A stretch of DNA of 37,913 nucleotides from Streptomyces jumonjinensis (GTDB lineage: Bacteria; Actinomycetota; Actinomycetes; Streptomycetales; Streptomycetaceae): NCBI RefSeq assembly GCF_009600885.1, contig NZ_VCLA01000192.1, positions 1-37,913 of the forward strand, given 5' to 3'. Numbering within the stretch: the stretch's first letter is position 1; every line of letters starts with the position of its first letter. The position numbers and the translations under genes were made by a program. The notes under the pieces were generated by a model, which did not search any database, had not been told where the DNA came from, and saw nothing but the letters and a program-made list of their open reading frames with translations. This document shows, piece by piece, positions 14,957 through 22,895 of this stretch.

Positions 14957-16207
14957 GTGAGCAGCCTGACCGGAACCGCAGCCGTGGATGTCGCAGACGT
15001 CATCTGCCTCGGCGAGTCCATGGTCACCTTTCTGCCCTCCCGGCCCGGACGCCTGGCCGACGTGCCCTCCTTCGCCCGCGCCATCGGCGGCGCCGAGTCC
15101 AACGCCGCGTGCGCGCTCGCGGCGGCGGGCCACCGGGTGAAGTGGGTCAGCCGGGTCGGCGCGGACGGCTTCGGCGACCATCTGATCGAGGCGATCGCGG
15201 CGTACGGCGTGGACACCTCCGCCGTGGGCCGTGATCCGCTGCGGCCCACCGGCGTCTACTTCCGCACCGCGACCGACCGCGCCGCCGACGCGCACGAGGT
15301 CGTCTACTACCGGCGCGGCTCGGCGGCCTCCGCGATGTCCCCGGCGACCGTTCCGTACCAGGAGCTCGCCGCGACGCGGGTGCTCCATATCTCCGGGATC
15401 ACCGCCGCGCTCTCCGCCGACTGCCTCGCCCTGATGCGCGAGCTCACCACCCGCAGGCCCGGCCGCCCGCTGGTCTCCTTCGATGTCAACCACCGCCCGG
15501 GACTGTGGCGGGACGCCTCGGGCGCACGGGTGCTGCTGGAGCTGGCCCGGGGGGCCGATCTGGTCTTCGTGGGCGAGGACGAGGCCGAGGCCGCCTGGGG
15601 CGTGCACGGCGCGGCGGCGATCCGGGAGGCCCTTCCCGAACCGGCCGTCGTGGTGGTGAAACAGGGGGCGAAGGGCGCGACGGTGTTCGCGACATCAGCT
15701 CCCCGGCCCGGTGATGCGAAATCAGCTCCCCGGCCTGGCGACGCTGCATCAGCCCCTTCGGGGGGCCGAGGGGACGGGCACACAGAATCAGCTCCTCCGG
15801 CGGGTCCTCGCGGAGACGGGCGCGCAGATTCAGCCCCTCCGGCGATTGAGGAGCGGGGTCCGGGGCAGAGCCCCGGCAAGCCCCCGCACCTGCAAGGAGC
15901 CAACCCCCCGGACACCATCACCTTCGCCCCCGCCCCCCGGGTCGACGTCATCGCCCCCGTCGGCGCCGGCGACGCCTTCGCCGCCGGCTATCTCTCCGGC
16001 CTGCTCCGCGCCCTCCCCACGCGCGACCGCCTCCGCCACGGCCATCTCTGGGCCGCCGCCGCCCTCACCGTCCCCGGCGACCTCGCCCGGCCCCCCGCCG
16101 CCGCGCACGCCGACCGTCTGGCGGCCCTCGACGACGCGGCCTGGGAGAGACTTCGTCTCGGCCCCGGCTGGACCTCAGCCGCGGATGAGGAGGTACGTAC
16201 GCCATGA
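14957..16207 (+). CDS. PfkB-family sugar kinase, 2-keto-3-deoxygluconate kinase type, with repeat insertion
   Basis: A ribokinase-fold kinase. GTG 14957 has GAGGAGC six bases upstream. Motifs in order: ICLGESMVTFLPSRPG, GGAESNAACALAAAG, YFRTATD..HEVVYYRRGSAAS, FDVNHRPGLW, and the C-terminal PVGAGDAFAAGY with the catalytic base Asp339. The DVNHRPGLW and YYRRGSAAS segments are characteristic of KDG kinases. It is 416 residues long where the family has about 310-340. The excess is an in-frame, Pro/Gly/Ser-rich stretch of about 75 residues between VVVKQGAKGATVFA and FAPAPRVDVIAPVG, derived from REP-type repeats (15692-15922). The flanking secondary structure is intact, so the enzyme may still fold. 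Its end overlaps the IclR gene by four bases. Confidence 0.8.
   Translation: MSSLTGTAAVDVADVICLGESMVTFLPSRPGRLADVPSFARAIGGAESNAACALAAAGHRVKWVSRVGADGFGDHLIEAIAAYGVDTSAVGRDPLRPTGVYFRTATDRAADAHEVVYYRRGSAASAMSPATVPYQELAATRVLHISGITAALSADCLALMRELTTRRPGRPLVSFDVNHRPGLWRDASGARVLLELARGADLVFVGEDEAEAAWGVHGAAAIREALPEPAVVVVKQGAKGATVFATSAPRPGDAKSAPRPGDAASAPSGGRGDGHTESAPPAGPRGDGRADSAPPAIEERGPGQSPGKPPHLQGANPPDTITFAPAPRVDVIAPVGAGDAFAAGYLSGLLRALPTRDRLRHGHLWAAAALTVPGDLARPPAAAHADRLAALDDAAWERLRLGPGWTSAADEEVRTP
15692..15922. repeat. REP-type repeat array inserted in the kinase gene
   Basis: Five imperfect units begin with (A)ATCAGCTCC or a close variant, near 15694, 15721, 15747, 15787 and 15828. The last reads TTCAGCCCCTCCGGCGATTG and runs into a hairpin GCCCCGG/CCGGGGC with a 3-base loop (15860-15876). 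Such units are widespread between Streptomyces genes, and a related one, CCCGTCCGGCGTTTGAGGAC, occurs near the right end of this window. Here they keep the kinase frame open. Codon use in the stretch differs from the gene around it. Confidence 0.8.
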
Positions 16208-16956
16208 GCCAGACCGTCGACCGCGCGCTGAGCATCCTGCCGCTGCTCGCACAGGGACCCGCCGACCTCGGGCAGGTCGCCGATCGCCTCGGCGTCCACA
16301 AGTCCACCGCGCTGCGGCTGCTGCGCACGCTCCACGACCACGGACTCGTCTACCGCCAGCAGGACCAGCGCTACCGTCTCGGCGCGCGGCTCTTCGCCCT
16401 CGCCCAGGAGGCCGTCGAGAACCTCGATGTACGCGAGATCGCCCACCCCCATCTCGTCACCCTCAACGAGCAGATCGGACACACCGTCCATCTCGCCGTC
16501 TACGAGGAGAGCGAAGTCCTCTACATCGACAAGGTCGAGGGCCGCTACCCGGTGCGGATGTACTCCCGTATCGGCAAACCCGTCGCGATCACCGTCGCCG
16601 CCGTCGCCAAGCTGCTCCTCGCCGATCTGCCCGAGCACGAGCGGCGTGCCATCGCCGAGAAGCTCGACTACCCCATGTACACATCCCGTTCGACGCCGAA
16701 CGCCGCCGCGTTCCTCAAGGAGCTCGCCGCCGTACGCGACCAGGGATGGGCCACCGACCTCGGCGGCCACGAGGAGTCCATCAACTGCATCGGCGCCCCC
16801 ATCCGCGGCGCGGCCGGCCGGGTCGTCGCCGCGATGTCGGTCTCCGCGCCGAACGTGGTCGTCACCGCCGAGGAACTCCTCACCCTGCTCCCGCTGGTGC
16901 GCCGCACCGCCGACGCCGTCAGCCGGGAGTACTCAGGATCCGTCACCCCTCACTGA
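16204..16956 (+). CDS. IclR-family transcriptional regulator
   Basis: A 250-residue regulator overlapping the kinase stop (ATGA). The N-terminal winged helix-turn-helix is SILPLLAQGPADLGQVADRLGVHKSTALRLLRTLHDHGLV. The ligand-binding GAF-like domain follows from about residue 75 (IGHTVHLAVYEESEVLYIDKV, SRIGKPVAITVAAVAKLLLA, CIGAPIRGAAGRVVAAMSVS). IclR proteins are dimers that repress or activate catabolic operons and respond to a pathway intermediate. Its position makes it the likely controller of the deacylase-lyase and kinase-RidA-GntP units through the palindrome at 14847-14863. The effector might be a sugar acid or 2-keto acid. Confidence 0.92.
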   Translation: MSQTVDRALSILPLLAQGPADLGQVADRLGVHKSTALRLLRTLHDHGLVYRQQDQRYRLGARLFALAQEAVENLDVREIAHPHLVTLNEQIGHTVHLAVYEESEVLYIDKVEGRYPVRMYSRIGKPVAITVAAVAKLLLADLPEHERRAIAEKLDYPMYTSRSTPNAAAFLKELAAVRDQGWATDLGGHEESINCIGAPIRGAAGRVVAAMSVSAPNVVVTAEELLTLLPLVRRTADAVSREYSGSVTPH

Positions 16957-17003
16957 CCCCGTCACCGAGAAACCCCTCACCGAACACCCCCGAAGGAAGC
17001 TCC

Positions 17004-17414
17004 ATGAGCGAGAAGACCGCGATCACCCCCGCGACCCACACCGCCCCGCCCGCCAAGTTCTCCCACGGCGTCAAGAAGGGCAACATCCTCCAGGTCGCCG
17101 GTCAGGTCGGCTTCCTGCCCGCCGTCCCGGGCCAGGCCCCGACCCCCGCGGGCCCGACCCTGCGCGAGCAGACCCTCCAGACCTTCGCCAACGTCAAGGC
17201 GATCCTCGAAGAGGGCGGCGCGAGCTGGGACGACGTGATGATGATGCGCGTCTACCTCACCGACGTGGACCACTTCGCCGAGATGAACCAGATCTACAAC
17301 GAGTACTTCGAGGAGCAGGGCCTCACCGCACCCGCCTCCGCCCGTACGACGGTCTACGTCGGGCTGCCCGCCGGGCTGCTCATCGAGATCGACGCCCTCG
17401 CCGTCCTGGGCTGA
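17004..17414 (+). CDS. ridA: RidA-family enamine/imine deaminase
   Basis: A 136-residue protein of the RidA (YjgF/YER057c/UK114) family. Recognisable parts are the N-terminal FSHGVKKGNILQVAGQVG, then QTFANVKAILEEGGASWDDVMMMRVYLTDVDHF, and the signature segment SARTTVYVGLPAGLLIEIDALAV with the carboxylate-binding Arg. RidA speeds hydrolysis of reactive enamines and imines, such as 2-aminoacrylate, released by PLP-dependent dehydratases. The PLP lyase of this locus would produce such intermediates, which explains its place here. A GAAGGAAG ribosome site precedes ATG 17004. It follows the IclR gene by 47 bases. Confidence 0.92.
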   Translation: MSEKTAITPATHTAPPAKFSHGVKKGNILQVAGQVGFLPAVPGQAPTPAGPTLREQTLQTFANVKAILEEGGASWDDVMMMRVYLTDVDHFAEMNQIYNEYFEEQGLTAPASARTTVYVGLPAGLLIEIDALAVLG

Positions 17415-17498
17415 TCGGCCAGCCGCAGAGACCAGCCGCAGAGACCACTCGCACAGACCACTCGCACAGACCTCTTGCACCACAGCTCGACGCCGCAC

Positions 17499-17529
17499 GG
17501 CACGGCGCTCCGCCCCGGAGCGCCGTGCC
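17499..17529. terminator. Hairpin between ridA and gntP
   Basis: Perfect 13-bp stem (arms 17499-17511 and 17517-17529, starting GGCACGGCG) with a 5-base loop. It lies 85 bases after ridA and 47 before the permease. It could terminate or attenuate the ridA transcript, or protect mRNA ends. Between ridA and the hairpin is a run of short direct repeats (17421-17472, variants of CGCAGAGACCA and CGCACAGACCA). Confidence 0.6.
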
Positions 17530-17575
17530 GCGGTCCGCCACACCCAAAACCCTCCAACGACGCAAGGGTTGAGCC

Positions 17576-19048
17576 ATGCTCCTCGCCGCTGAAGTTCCTC
17601 CGGAGGCACCACCTCACACCGGAGGGCTGCTCCTGCTCATCGACGGCACCGCCGGTCTGCTGACCGTCGCCGCCCTCGGCATCGCCCTCCTTCTCCTTCT
17701 GATCATCAAGGTCCGGCTCCAGCCGTTCGTCGCGCTGCTCGCCGTCTCCATAGCCGTCGGCCTCGCGGCCGGGCTCTCCGTCACCGAGCTCTTCGGCACG
17801 GTCCAGCGCTCGGCGGCCGAATCCGTCATCGAGAACGGAATGGGCGGCATCCTCGGCCATGTCGCCATCATCATCGGCCTCGGCACCATGCTGGGCGCGA
17901 TCCTGGAGGTCTCCGGCGGCGCCGAGGCGCTGAGCAAACGGCTGCTCGACCTCTTCGGCGAGAAGCGCGCGCCGCTCGCCATGGGACTCACCGGACTGAT
18001 CTTCGGTATCCCGGTCTTCTTCGACGTCGGCATCTTCGTCCTCGCCCCGATCGTCTACGCGGCGGCGAAACGATCCGGCAAGTCGATCGTCCTCTACGCC
18101 ATGCCGCTGCTGGCGGGTCTGTCGATGACCCACGCCTTCCTGCCGCCGCACCCCGGCCCGGTCGCCGCCGCCGGTCTGCTCGATGTGTCGCTGGGCTGGG
18201 TCATCCTGATGGGCGTCGTCGTCGGACTGCCCGCGGTCGCCGCCGCCTGGGTGTTCTCCGACTGGATCGGCAAGCGGGTCTTCGTGGAGGTCCCGCAGGA
18301 CATGCTGGACGCCGCCGACGAGGCCAAGGCGGCGGTCGCCGCCGAGCGCGTCCGGAACGGCGGGGCCGCCGACGAGTCGCCGGTCGCGCTCTCCACGGGG
18401 CTCTTCATCATCGGCACACCGCTGGTGCTGATCCTCGCGGCCACCTTCTCCTCCATCGCCCTCGACCCGTCCACGCTCCGCTCGGTCGTGGAGTTCTTCG
18501 GCAACCCGTTCGTGGCGCTGACGATCGCGCTGCTCCTCGCGTACTACCTGCTGGGCATCCGGCGCGGCTGGTCGCGCAAGTCCCTGGAGCAGGTGTCGAC
18601 CTCCTCGCTGAAGCCGGTCGGCAACATCCTGCTGGTGGTCGGCGCGGGCGGGGTCTTCGGCGCGGTGCTCAAGGCCAGCGGTGTGGCCCAGGCGCTCTCC
18701 GACACCTTCGAGGACGTGGGCCTGCCCATCATCGTGCTGGCCTATCTGATCTCGCTGGTGCTGCGGGTCGCCCAGGGCTCGGCCACGGTAGCGATCGTCA
18801 CCACGGCCGGAATCGTGCTGCCGCTGGTGGAGAACGCGGATCACTCCCAGGCGTTCCTCGCGCTGGTCATCATGGCCATCTCGGCCGGTTCGATCTTCGC
18901 CTCGCATGTCAACGACGGCGGATTCTGGATCGTCGCCAAGTACTTCGGGATATCCGAGCGGGACACGCTCAAGACCTGGACGGTCCTGGAGTCGGTGCTC
19001 TCGGTCGCGGGCTTCGCCGTCGCGGCGGCGCTCAGCCTGGTGGTGTAG
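17576..19048 (+). CDS. GntP-family sugar-acid:H+ symporter
   Basis: A 490-residue polytopic membrane protein with about 12-14 hydrophobic helices. Family hallmarks: GIGLGTMLGAILEVSGGAE-like segment (IIIGLGTMLGAILEVSGG), TGLIFGIPVFFDVGIFVLAP, MTHAFLPPHPGPVAAAG, RVAQGSATVAIVTTAG and SHVNDGGFWIVAKYF. GntP transporters import gluconate and related acids such as D-serine (DsdX) with protons, so either a sugar acid or a D-amino acid fits. The first 24 residues are hydrophilic before the first helix. The ribosome site is weak (AAGGG). It ends the rightward operon, followed by a strong bidirectional terminator. Confidence 0.92.
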   Translation: MLLAAEVPPEAPPHTGGLLLLIDGTAGLLTVAALGIALLLLLIIKVRLQPFVALLAVSIAVGLAAGLSVTELFGTVQRSAAESVIENGMGGILGHVAIIIGLGTMLGAILEVSGGAEALSKRLLDLFGEKRAPLAMGLTGLIFGIPVFFDVGIFVLAPIVYAAAKRSGKSIVLYAMPLLAGLSMTHAFLPPHPGPVAAAGLLDVSLGWVILMGVVVGLPAVAAAWVFSDWIGKRVFVEVPQDMLDAADEAKAAVAAERVRNGGAADESPVALSTGLFIIGTPLVLILAATFSSIALDPSTLRSVVEFFGNPFVALTIALLLAYYLLGIRRGWSRKSLEQVSTSSLKPVGNILLVVGAGGVFGAVLKASGVAQALSDTFEDVGLPIIVLAYLISLVLRVAQGSATVAIVTTAGIVLPLVENADHSQAFLALVIMAISAGSIFASHVNDGGFWIVAKYFGISERDTLKTWTVLESVLSVAGFAVAAALSLVV

Positions 19049-19074
19049 CAGGCCCTGGGGCGCTTGTCCCCCCG

Positions 19075-19150
19075 GGTGGTCCCAGCCGCGCGCGAGCCCC
19101 CGTTCCCAGGTGGTCGGGTGGTCCCAGCGCACGCGCGAGCCCCCGTTCCC
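19075..19150. repeat. Direct repeat containing the terminator's left arm
   Basis: Two near-identical copies of about 33-34 bp, 19075-19107 and 19117-19150, start GGTGGTCCCAGC and end GCGAGCCCCCGTTCCC. The second copy supplies the left arm of the 19135-19181 hairpin. The first has no partner arm and looks like a partial duplication of the terminator. Confidence 0.75.
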
Positions 19151-19181
19151 GTACCGCGCAGGTACGGGAACGGGGGCTCGC
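19135..19181. terminator. Bidirectional terminator, gntP / carboxypeptidase
   Basis: Perfect 21-bp inverted repeat (arms 19135-19155 and 19161-19181, loop GCGCA), the strongest simple hairpin in the window. It lies between the convergent permease and carboxypeptidase genes, seven bases from the latter's stop, and should end both transcripts. Confidence 0.88.
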
Positions 19182-19187
19182 CCGGCG

Positions 19188-20531
19188 TCAGCAGTACTGC
19201 TGCTCCTTGCCGATGGAGCGGTACATACAGTCCGAGTTCTCCAGCAGTTGCAGCACCGCGTCGCGGTTACGGCTGGTCTCGCGCTCGATCACCTCGTCGG
19301 GCGGATAGAAGCCGCCGCCGCCGAAGCTGCCCGGATACATCTCGAAGGTGTAGGCGAAGATCCGCTGGTTGCCCCACAACCAGTCGTCGATCGAGCCGTC
19401 CGTGATGTAGAGATCGCTCGCCTGCTCCGGCGTGTAGCCGTTGCTGGCCCCCATGCTCTGTCCGACCGCGGCGAATGCGTTGCGGTCGTCCTGGGTCATG
19501 CCCGGGGCGGTGTCGGCCGTGGTGTAGCCGAACGGCCAGAGAATCAGCTGGCTGTAGGTGTGGAAGTCGATGCCGGTCTTGATCTGCTGGGTGCCGCCGA
19601 CGACCCGGCTGCGGACGAAGTCCGCGATGACCTTCACCTCGGGCGCGGACTCGGGGGCCCGGCCGCGGTAGGTGTCCGAGCTGAAGGAGCCGGAGGAGCC
19701 GCCGCAGCAGCCCCAGCGGTAGTCCCAGTTGCGGTTGAGGTCGGTGCCGACCGCCGTCGAACCCGTGTTGGGCTGGCGGTTCTTGCGCCAGCTGCGGTAG
19801 CTGCCGGTGGCGATGTCGTACTCGCCGCCGTCCGGGTTGACGTCGGGGACGATCCAGATCTCCCGGCCGTTGACGGCGTTGGTGATCCTGGAGTCGGTGC
19901 CGTAGTCCTCGCCCAGCTCACGGATGAGATACAGCGCCATCTCGACGGTCAGATGCTCCCGCGCGTGCTGATGGTGGGTGAAGAGGACTTCCGGTTCGCT
20001 CTCGTCGGCGGCGACATTGTCGCTGATCTTGACGGCGATGATGTCCCGGCCCTGGTGGCTCTTGCCGATGCCCCGCTTGCTCATGATGCTCGGGTACGCC
20101 GCGATCCGCTGGTCGATCTCGGCGCTCATCTCGGCGTAGTTGTGATACCGGGAGTCCGCGGGCGGGAAGTCGAGGGCCTGTACGGGGCCGTCGCCCGCGC
20201 GCTTCGGCGGTCCGGGCAGCTCCGTGATCCGGTAGCCGAGCGCGCGCAGCCGCTTCGCCTGGACGGTGTCGGCGCTGACCACGGTGGAGTGGCTGTCGGC
20301 CTCGTCGATCGAGACCCCGGTCGCGGCGATCGCGGTCCGGGAGGCGACCGTGGCCTTGCCCTTGATCTCGTACTGCCGGATGCGCTCGTCGTCGGCCACG
20401 GAGGGGGCGGTGGAGGGGGCCTTGGGGTCCGGTGGCGCCGCGCTCGCGGTGAAGGGGGCCGCCACCGCGAGCGCCAGCAGGGCGCTGAGGGTGGCGGCCT
20501 TCCGGCCGCTGCCGCGTATGCGTAGTCGCAT
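19188..20531 (-). CDS. Secreted zinc carboxypeptidase (M14)
   Basis: A 447-residue precursor: signal peptide (AATLSALLALAVAAPFTASAA), propeptide to about residue 120, then an M14 metallocarboxypeptidase domain. Zinc ligands are His189 and Glu192 in HHQHAREHLTVE and His324 in DFHTYS; the catalytic base is Glu397 in YTFEMYP. NPDGGEYDIATGSYRSWRKNRQP and DLNRNWDYRWGCCGGSSGSF are substrate-site segments of the carboxypeptidase T / Streptomyces type. It removes C-terminal residues from peptides outside the cell, a feeding role. ATG 20531 is preceded by AGGAGA. The 298-base gap to the chitinase carries its promoter, the chitinase terminator, and no other gene I can see. Confidence 0.93.
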   Translation of the reverse strand: MRLRIRGSGRKAATLSALLALAVAAPFTASAAPPDPKAPSTAPSVADDERIRQYEIKGKATVASRTAIAATGVSIDEADSHSTVVSADTVQAKRLRALGYRITELPGPPKRAGDGPVQALDFPPADSRYHNYAEMSAEIDQRIAAYPSIMSKRGIGKSHQGRDIIAVKISDNVAADESEPEVLFTHHQHAREHLTVEMALYLIRELGEDYGTDSRITNAVNGREIWIVPDVNPDGGEYDIATGSYRSWRKNRQPNTGSTAVGTDLNRNWDYRWGCCGGSSGSFSSDTYRGRAPESAPEVKVIADFVRSRVVGGTQQIKTGIDFHTYSQLILWPFGYTTADTAPGMTQDDRNAFAAVGQSMGASNGYTPEQASDLYITDGSIDDWLWGNQRIFAYTFEMYPGSFGGGGFYPPDEVIERETSRNRDAVLQLLENSDCMYRSIGKEQQYC

Positions 20532-20787
20532 GCTGTCTCCTGGAGAGGGAGCGGGGGGAACAGGTGCACGATTCGGACTCTGGGGATGGTGCGGTGTGGG
20601 CACACATGGTGCGGCCATGACATGGTCAGGTCAAGAGTGGGGTTTCGGGCGCGGCCCGGGGCGGCGGCCGGACGGGGGAGCGCAACGCGGAGCGGCGCCA
20701 CCGCGAAAGCGATGGCGCCGCTGTTGATGCCGTACGGCCCTACGGCCCCGGGCATGAGGCGGACGGTCCGTACGACGGGTTCCACGG

Positions 20788-20821
20788 GGCCGGTCCCGGA
20801 GGGTTACGGCAGGGACCGGCC
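20788..20821 (-). terminator. Terminator after the chitinase gene
   Basis: Inverted repeat GGCCGGTCCC (20788-20797) and GGGACCGGCC (20812-20821) with a 14-base loop, nine bases past the chitinase stop. A short direct repeat GGTTACGGCAGGG (20802-20814 and 20829 onward, partly in the gene end) overlaps it. Confidence 0.6.
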
Positions 20822-20829
20822 TCCTGGGG

Positions 20830-22527
20830 TTACGGCAGGGCCTTGACGTGCGCGCCCACGGAGTTCGACCAGGCGTTGCCCGCCGTGGCGTCCCAGTTGG
20901 TGGACCAGGTCATGGCGCCGCGGATGTTCGGGTAGGTCTTGGCGGGCTTGAAAGTGCCGCAGTTGGTGCCCCGGGCGAGGCAGTCCAGCGCGTTGTTGAC
21001 GACGGTCGGGCTCACATAGCCGCTTCCCGCGCCCCTCGTCGAGGCGGGGACCCCGATGCCGACCTGGGAGGGGTCGAGACCGTTCTCCAGCTGGATGCAG
21101 GCGAGCGCGGTCAGGAAGTCGACCGAGCCGAGCGAGTAGACCTTGCCGTCGCAGCCGAGCATCGCGCCGCTGTTGTAGTTCTGCATGTTGACGACCGTGA
21201 GGATGTCCTTCACGTTGAGCGCCAGCTTGAAGTACTCGGTGCTGGTGGACTGCATGTCGATCGTCTGCGGGGCCATGGTGAGCACCATGCGCGGGCCCGC
21301 CTTGGCGGAGAGCTGGCGGAGCGCCTTCGTCAGATAGGTCGAGTTGATGCCGTGTTCGAGGTCGACGTCGATGCCGTTGAAGCCGTACTTCTGCATCAGC
21401 GCGTAGGCGCTGTTGGCGAAGGCGGTCGCGGAGGCGTCGCTGTTGACGGTGACATTGCCGATCTCGCCGCCGACGGAGATGATGACCGACTTTCCGGCGG
21501 CCTTCTTCGCGGCGATGTCCGCCTTGAACTCGGCCTCATTGGCGTAGCCGAGCGCCGGGCTCAGATTGAAGGTCAGCTCGCCGGGGGTGCTGGTGGCGTC
21601 CGCGAAGGCCACCGCGATGATGTCGTAGGCGTTCTGGACGTCGCGGAGCTTCTGCACGGTCGCGCCGTTGTTGAAGTTCTGCCAGTAGCCGGTGACCGCG
21701 TGCTTGGGCACGACCGGGTCGGGGCTGATCGGTCCGTCCGAGGTCTTCCCGGTGACGGACGTGGACTTCGGGGACTCGCCCGCGCTGTTGGTCGCCGTGA
21801 CCTGGAACTGGTACGAGGTGTTCGCGGTCAGGCCCGTCACGGTCGCCGACGTGCCGGTCACCGACTGGACCTTGGCGCCGTCGCGGTAGACGTTGTAGCC
21901 GGTCGCGCCGTTGGCGGCACCCCAGTTGAGCGCGATCGACGACGAGGTCGCCGTGCCCAGGGCCAGGCCGGTGGGCGCGGGGGGAACGACCGGGTCGGGG
22001 TCCTGGCCGCCGCCCCCGTCGGGGCCGAAGACGCTCACATCGTCCACGTGGTAGGCGGGGGTGCCGTACCAGCCGTGGGTGTAGACGGTCACCGACGTGG
22101 TGCTCGCGCCGGTGCGGAAGCTGGTGGAGAGCTGGCTCCAGCCGCTGCCGCCCTGCGTCCAGGTGGAGACGTCCGTGGTGCCGGTGCCGCTCGCGCCGAG
22201 GTAGGCGTATCCGCCCTGGGTCCAGGCGCTCAGCTGGTAGGTGGAGTTGGGCTTCACGGCCACGGTCTGGGAGCAGCGCGCGTTGTCGAGTCCGCCCGGG
22301 GTCGCCTTGAGCGCGGACGCGCCGGTGCGCACGGGGGACGAGACGTTCACGCCACTGCCGCCGGAACACGTCCAGCTGGAGAGTCCCGACTCGAAACCGG
22401 CGTTCTTGGCGACATTGATATCGGCCGCCTGTGCGGTTCCTGCCATGCCGGTGACGGAGAGCCCGGCCCCGACCGCGAGAGCCAGAGCTCCGCCGAGCCA
22501 TCTCCGCGAGTGTTTGATGCGGTCCAC
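20830..22527 (-). CDS. Secreted family 18 chitinase with CBM and FnIII domains
   Basis: A 565-residue precursor. Order: signal peptide (LGGALALAVGAGLSVTGMAGTAQA), a carbohydrate-binding beta-sandwich at about 36-170 (NAGFESGLSSWTC...YHVDDVSVFG), a Pro-rich linker, one FnIII domain at about 185-268 and a GH18 catalytic domain from about 280. The catalytic motif is GIDVDLE with Asp387, Asp389 and Glu391. MAPQTIDMQ and MQNYNSGAM are the substrate strands seen in ChiC/D-type Streptomyces chitinases. It cuts chitin to chitobiose by a substrate-assisted, retaining mechanism. GTG 22527 follows a GGAGG site. A DasR-like box lies 72 bases upstream. Confidence 0.95.
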   Translation of the reverse strand: MDRIKHSRRWLGGALALAVGAGLSVTGMAGTAQAADINVAKNAGFESGLSSWTCSGGSGVNVSSPVRTGASALKATPGGLDNARCSQTVAVKPNSTYQLSAWTQGGYAYLGASGTGTTDVSTWTQGGSGWSQLSTSFRTGASTTSVTVYTHGWYGTPAYHVDDVSVFGPDGGGGQDPDPVVPPAPTGLALGTATSSSIALNWGAANGATGYNVYRDGAKVQSVTGTSATVTGLTANTSYQFQVTATNSAGESPKSTSVTGKTSDGPISPDPVVPKHAVTGYWQNFNNGATVQKLRDVQNAYDIIAVAFADATSTPGELTFNLSPALGYANEAEFKADIAAKKAAGKSVIISVGGEIGNVTVNSDASATAFANSAYALMQKYGFNGIDVDLEHGINSTYLTKALRQLSAKAGPRMVLTMAPQTIDMQSTSTEYFKLALNVKDILTVVNMQNYNSGAMLGCDGKVYSLGSVDFLTALACIQLENGLDPSQVGIGVPASTRGAGSGYVSPTVVNNALDCLARGTNCGTFKPAKTYPNIRGAMTWSTNWDATAGNAWSNSVGAHVKALP

Positions 22528-22598
22528 TTGCTGCCTCCAGTGGGGGGAGTTGGGGGGGAGGAGGGGGAGAAACGGTGGCCACCGCTAGGGCGTAAAGC

Positions 22599-22610
22599 TG
22601 GTCCAGACCA
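22599..22610. promoter_or_regulatory. DasR-like box upstream of the chitinase
   Basis: TGGTCCAGACCA, an almost perfect palindrome, matches the core of the DasR site (TGGTCTAGACCA) and the 12-bp element of Streptomyces chitinase promoters (TGGTCCAGACCT). TTGACA lies just upstream on the minus strand (22623-22618). DasR represses chitin genes and is released by glucosamine phosphates. Only one copy of the 12-mer is present. The remaining 22528-22895 gap shows no gene. Confidence 0.75.
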
Positions 22611-22895
22611 ATGAGCTTGTCAAGCCCCCGGCGAGGATTCGTCCCGGGCAGACATCGTCGCTTTCCAGCCAAAGCGGGGCGCATGGCCGCGCGGCGAGTC
22701 CCGCTATGGGTGTGATGGAACGTCATCCTTTGATCCGCTTTGGCCTGTGCGGAGCGTGCACGGCCCGGGGCTCTGGGTTCTGCTGGGTGTTCTCTGCCTG
22801 CACCGTCGCGGATAAAGTGCTCGTGCAGGAGCAGCGAGCAGTACGTATCTGCGGTCACGGGACCCCCGGCGACCGGAGCCGAACGGGGAACCAGC

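Noticed and set aside
17354..19132. A 592-codon minus-strand frame opposite gntP
   Set aside because: Product is Asp/Arg/Gln/Glu-rich without domains, the usual antisense shadow of a GC-rich membrane-protein gene.
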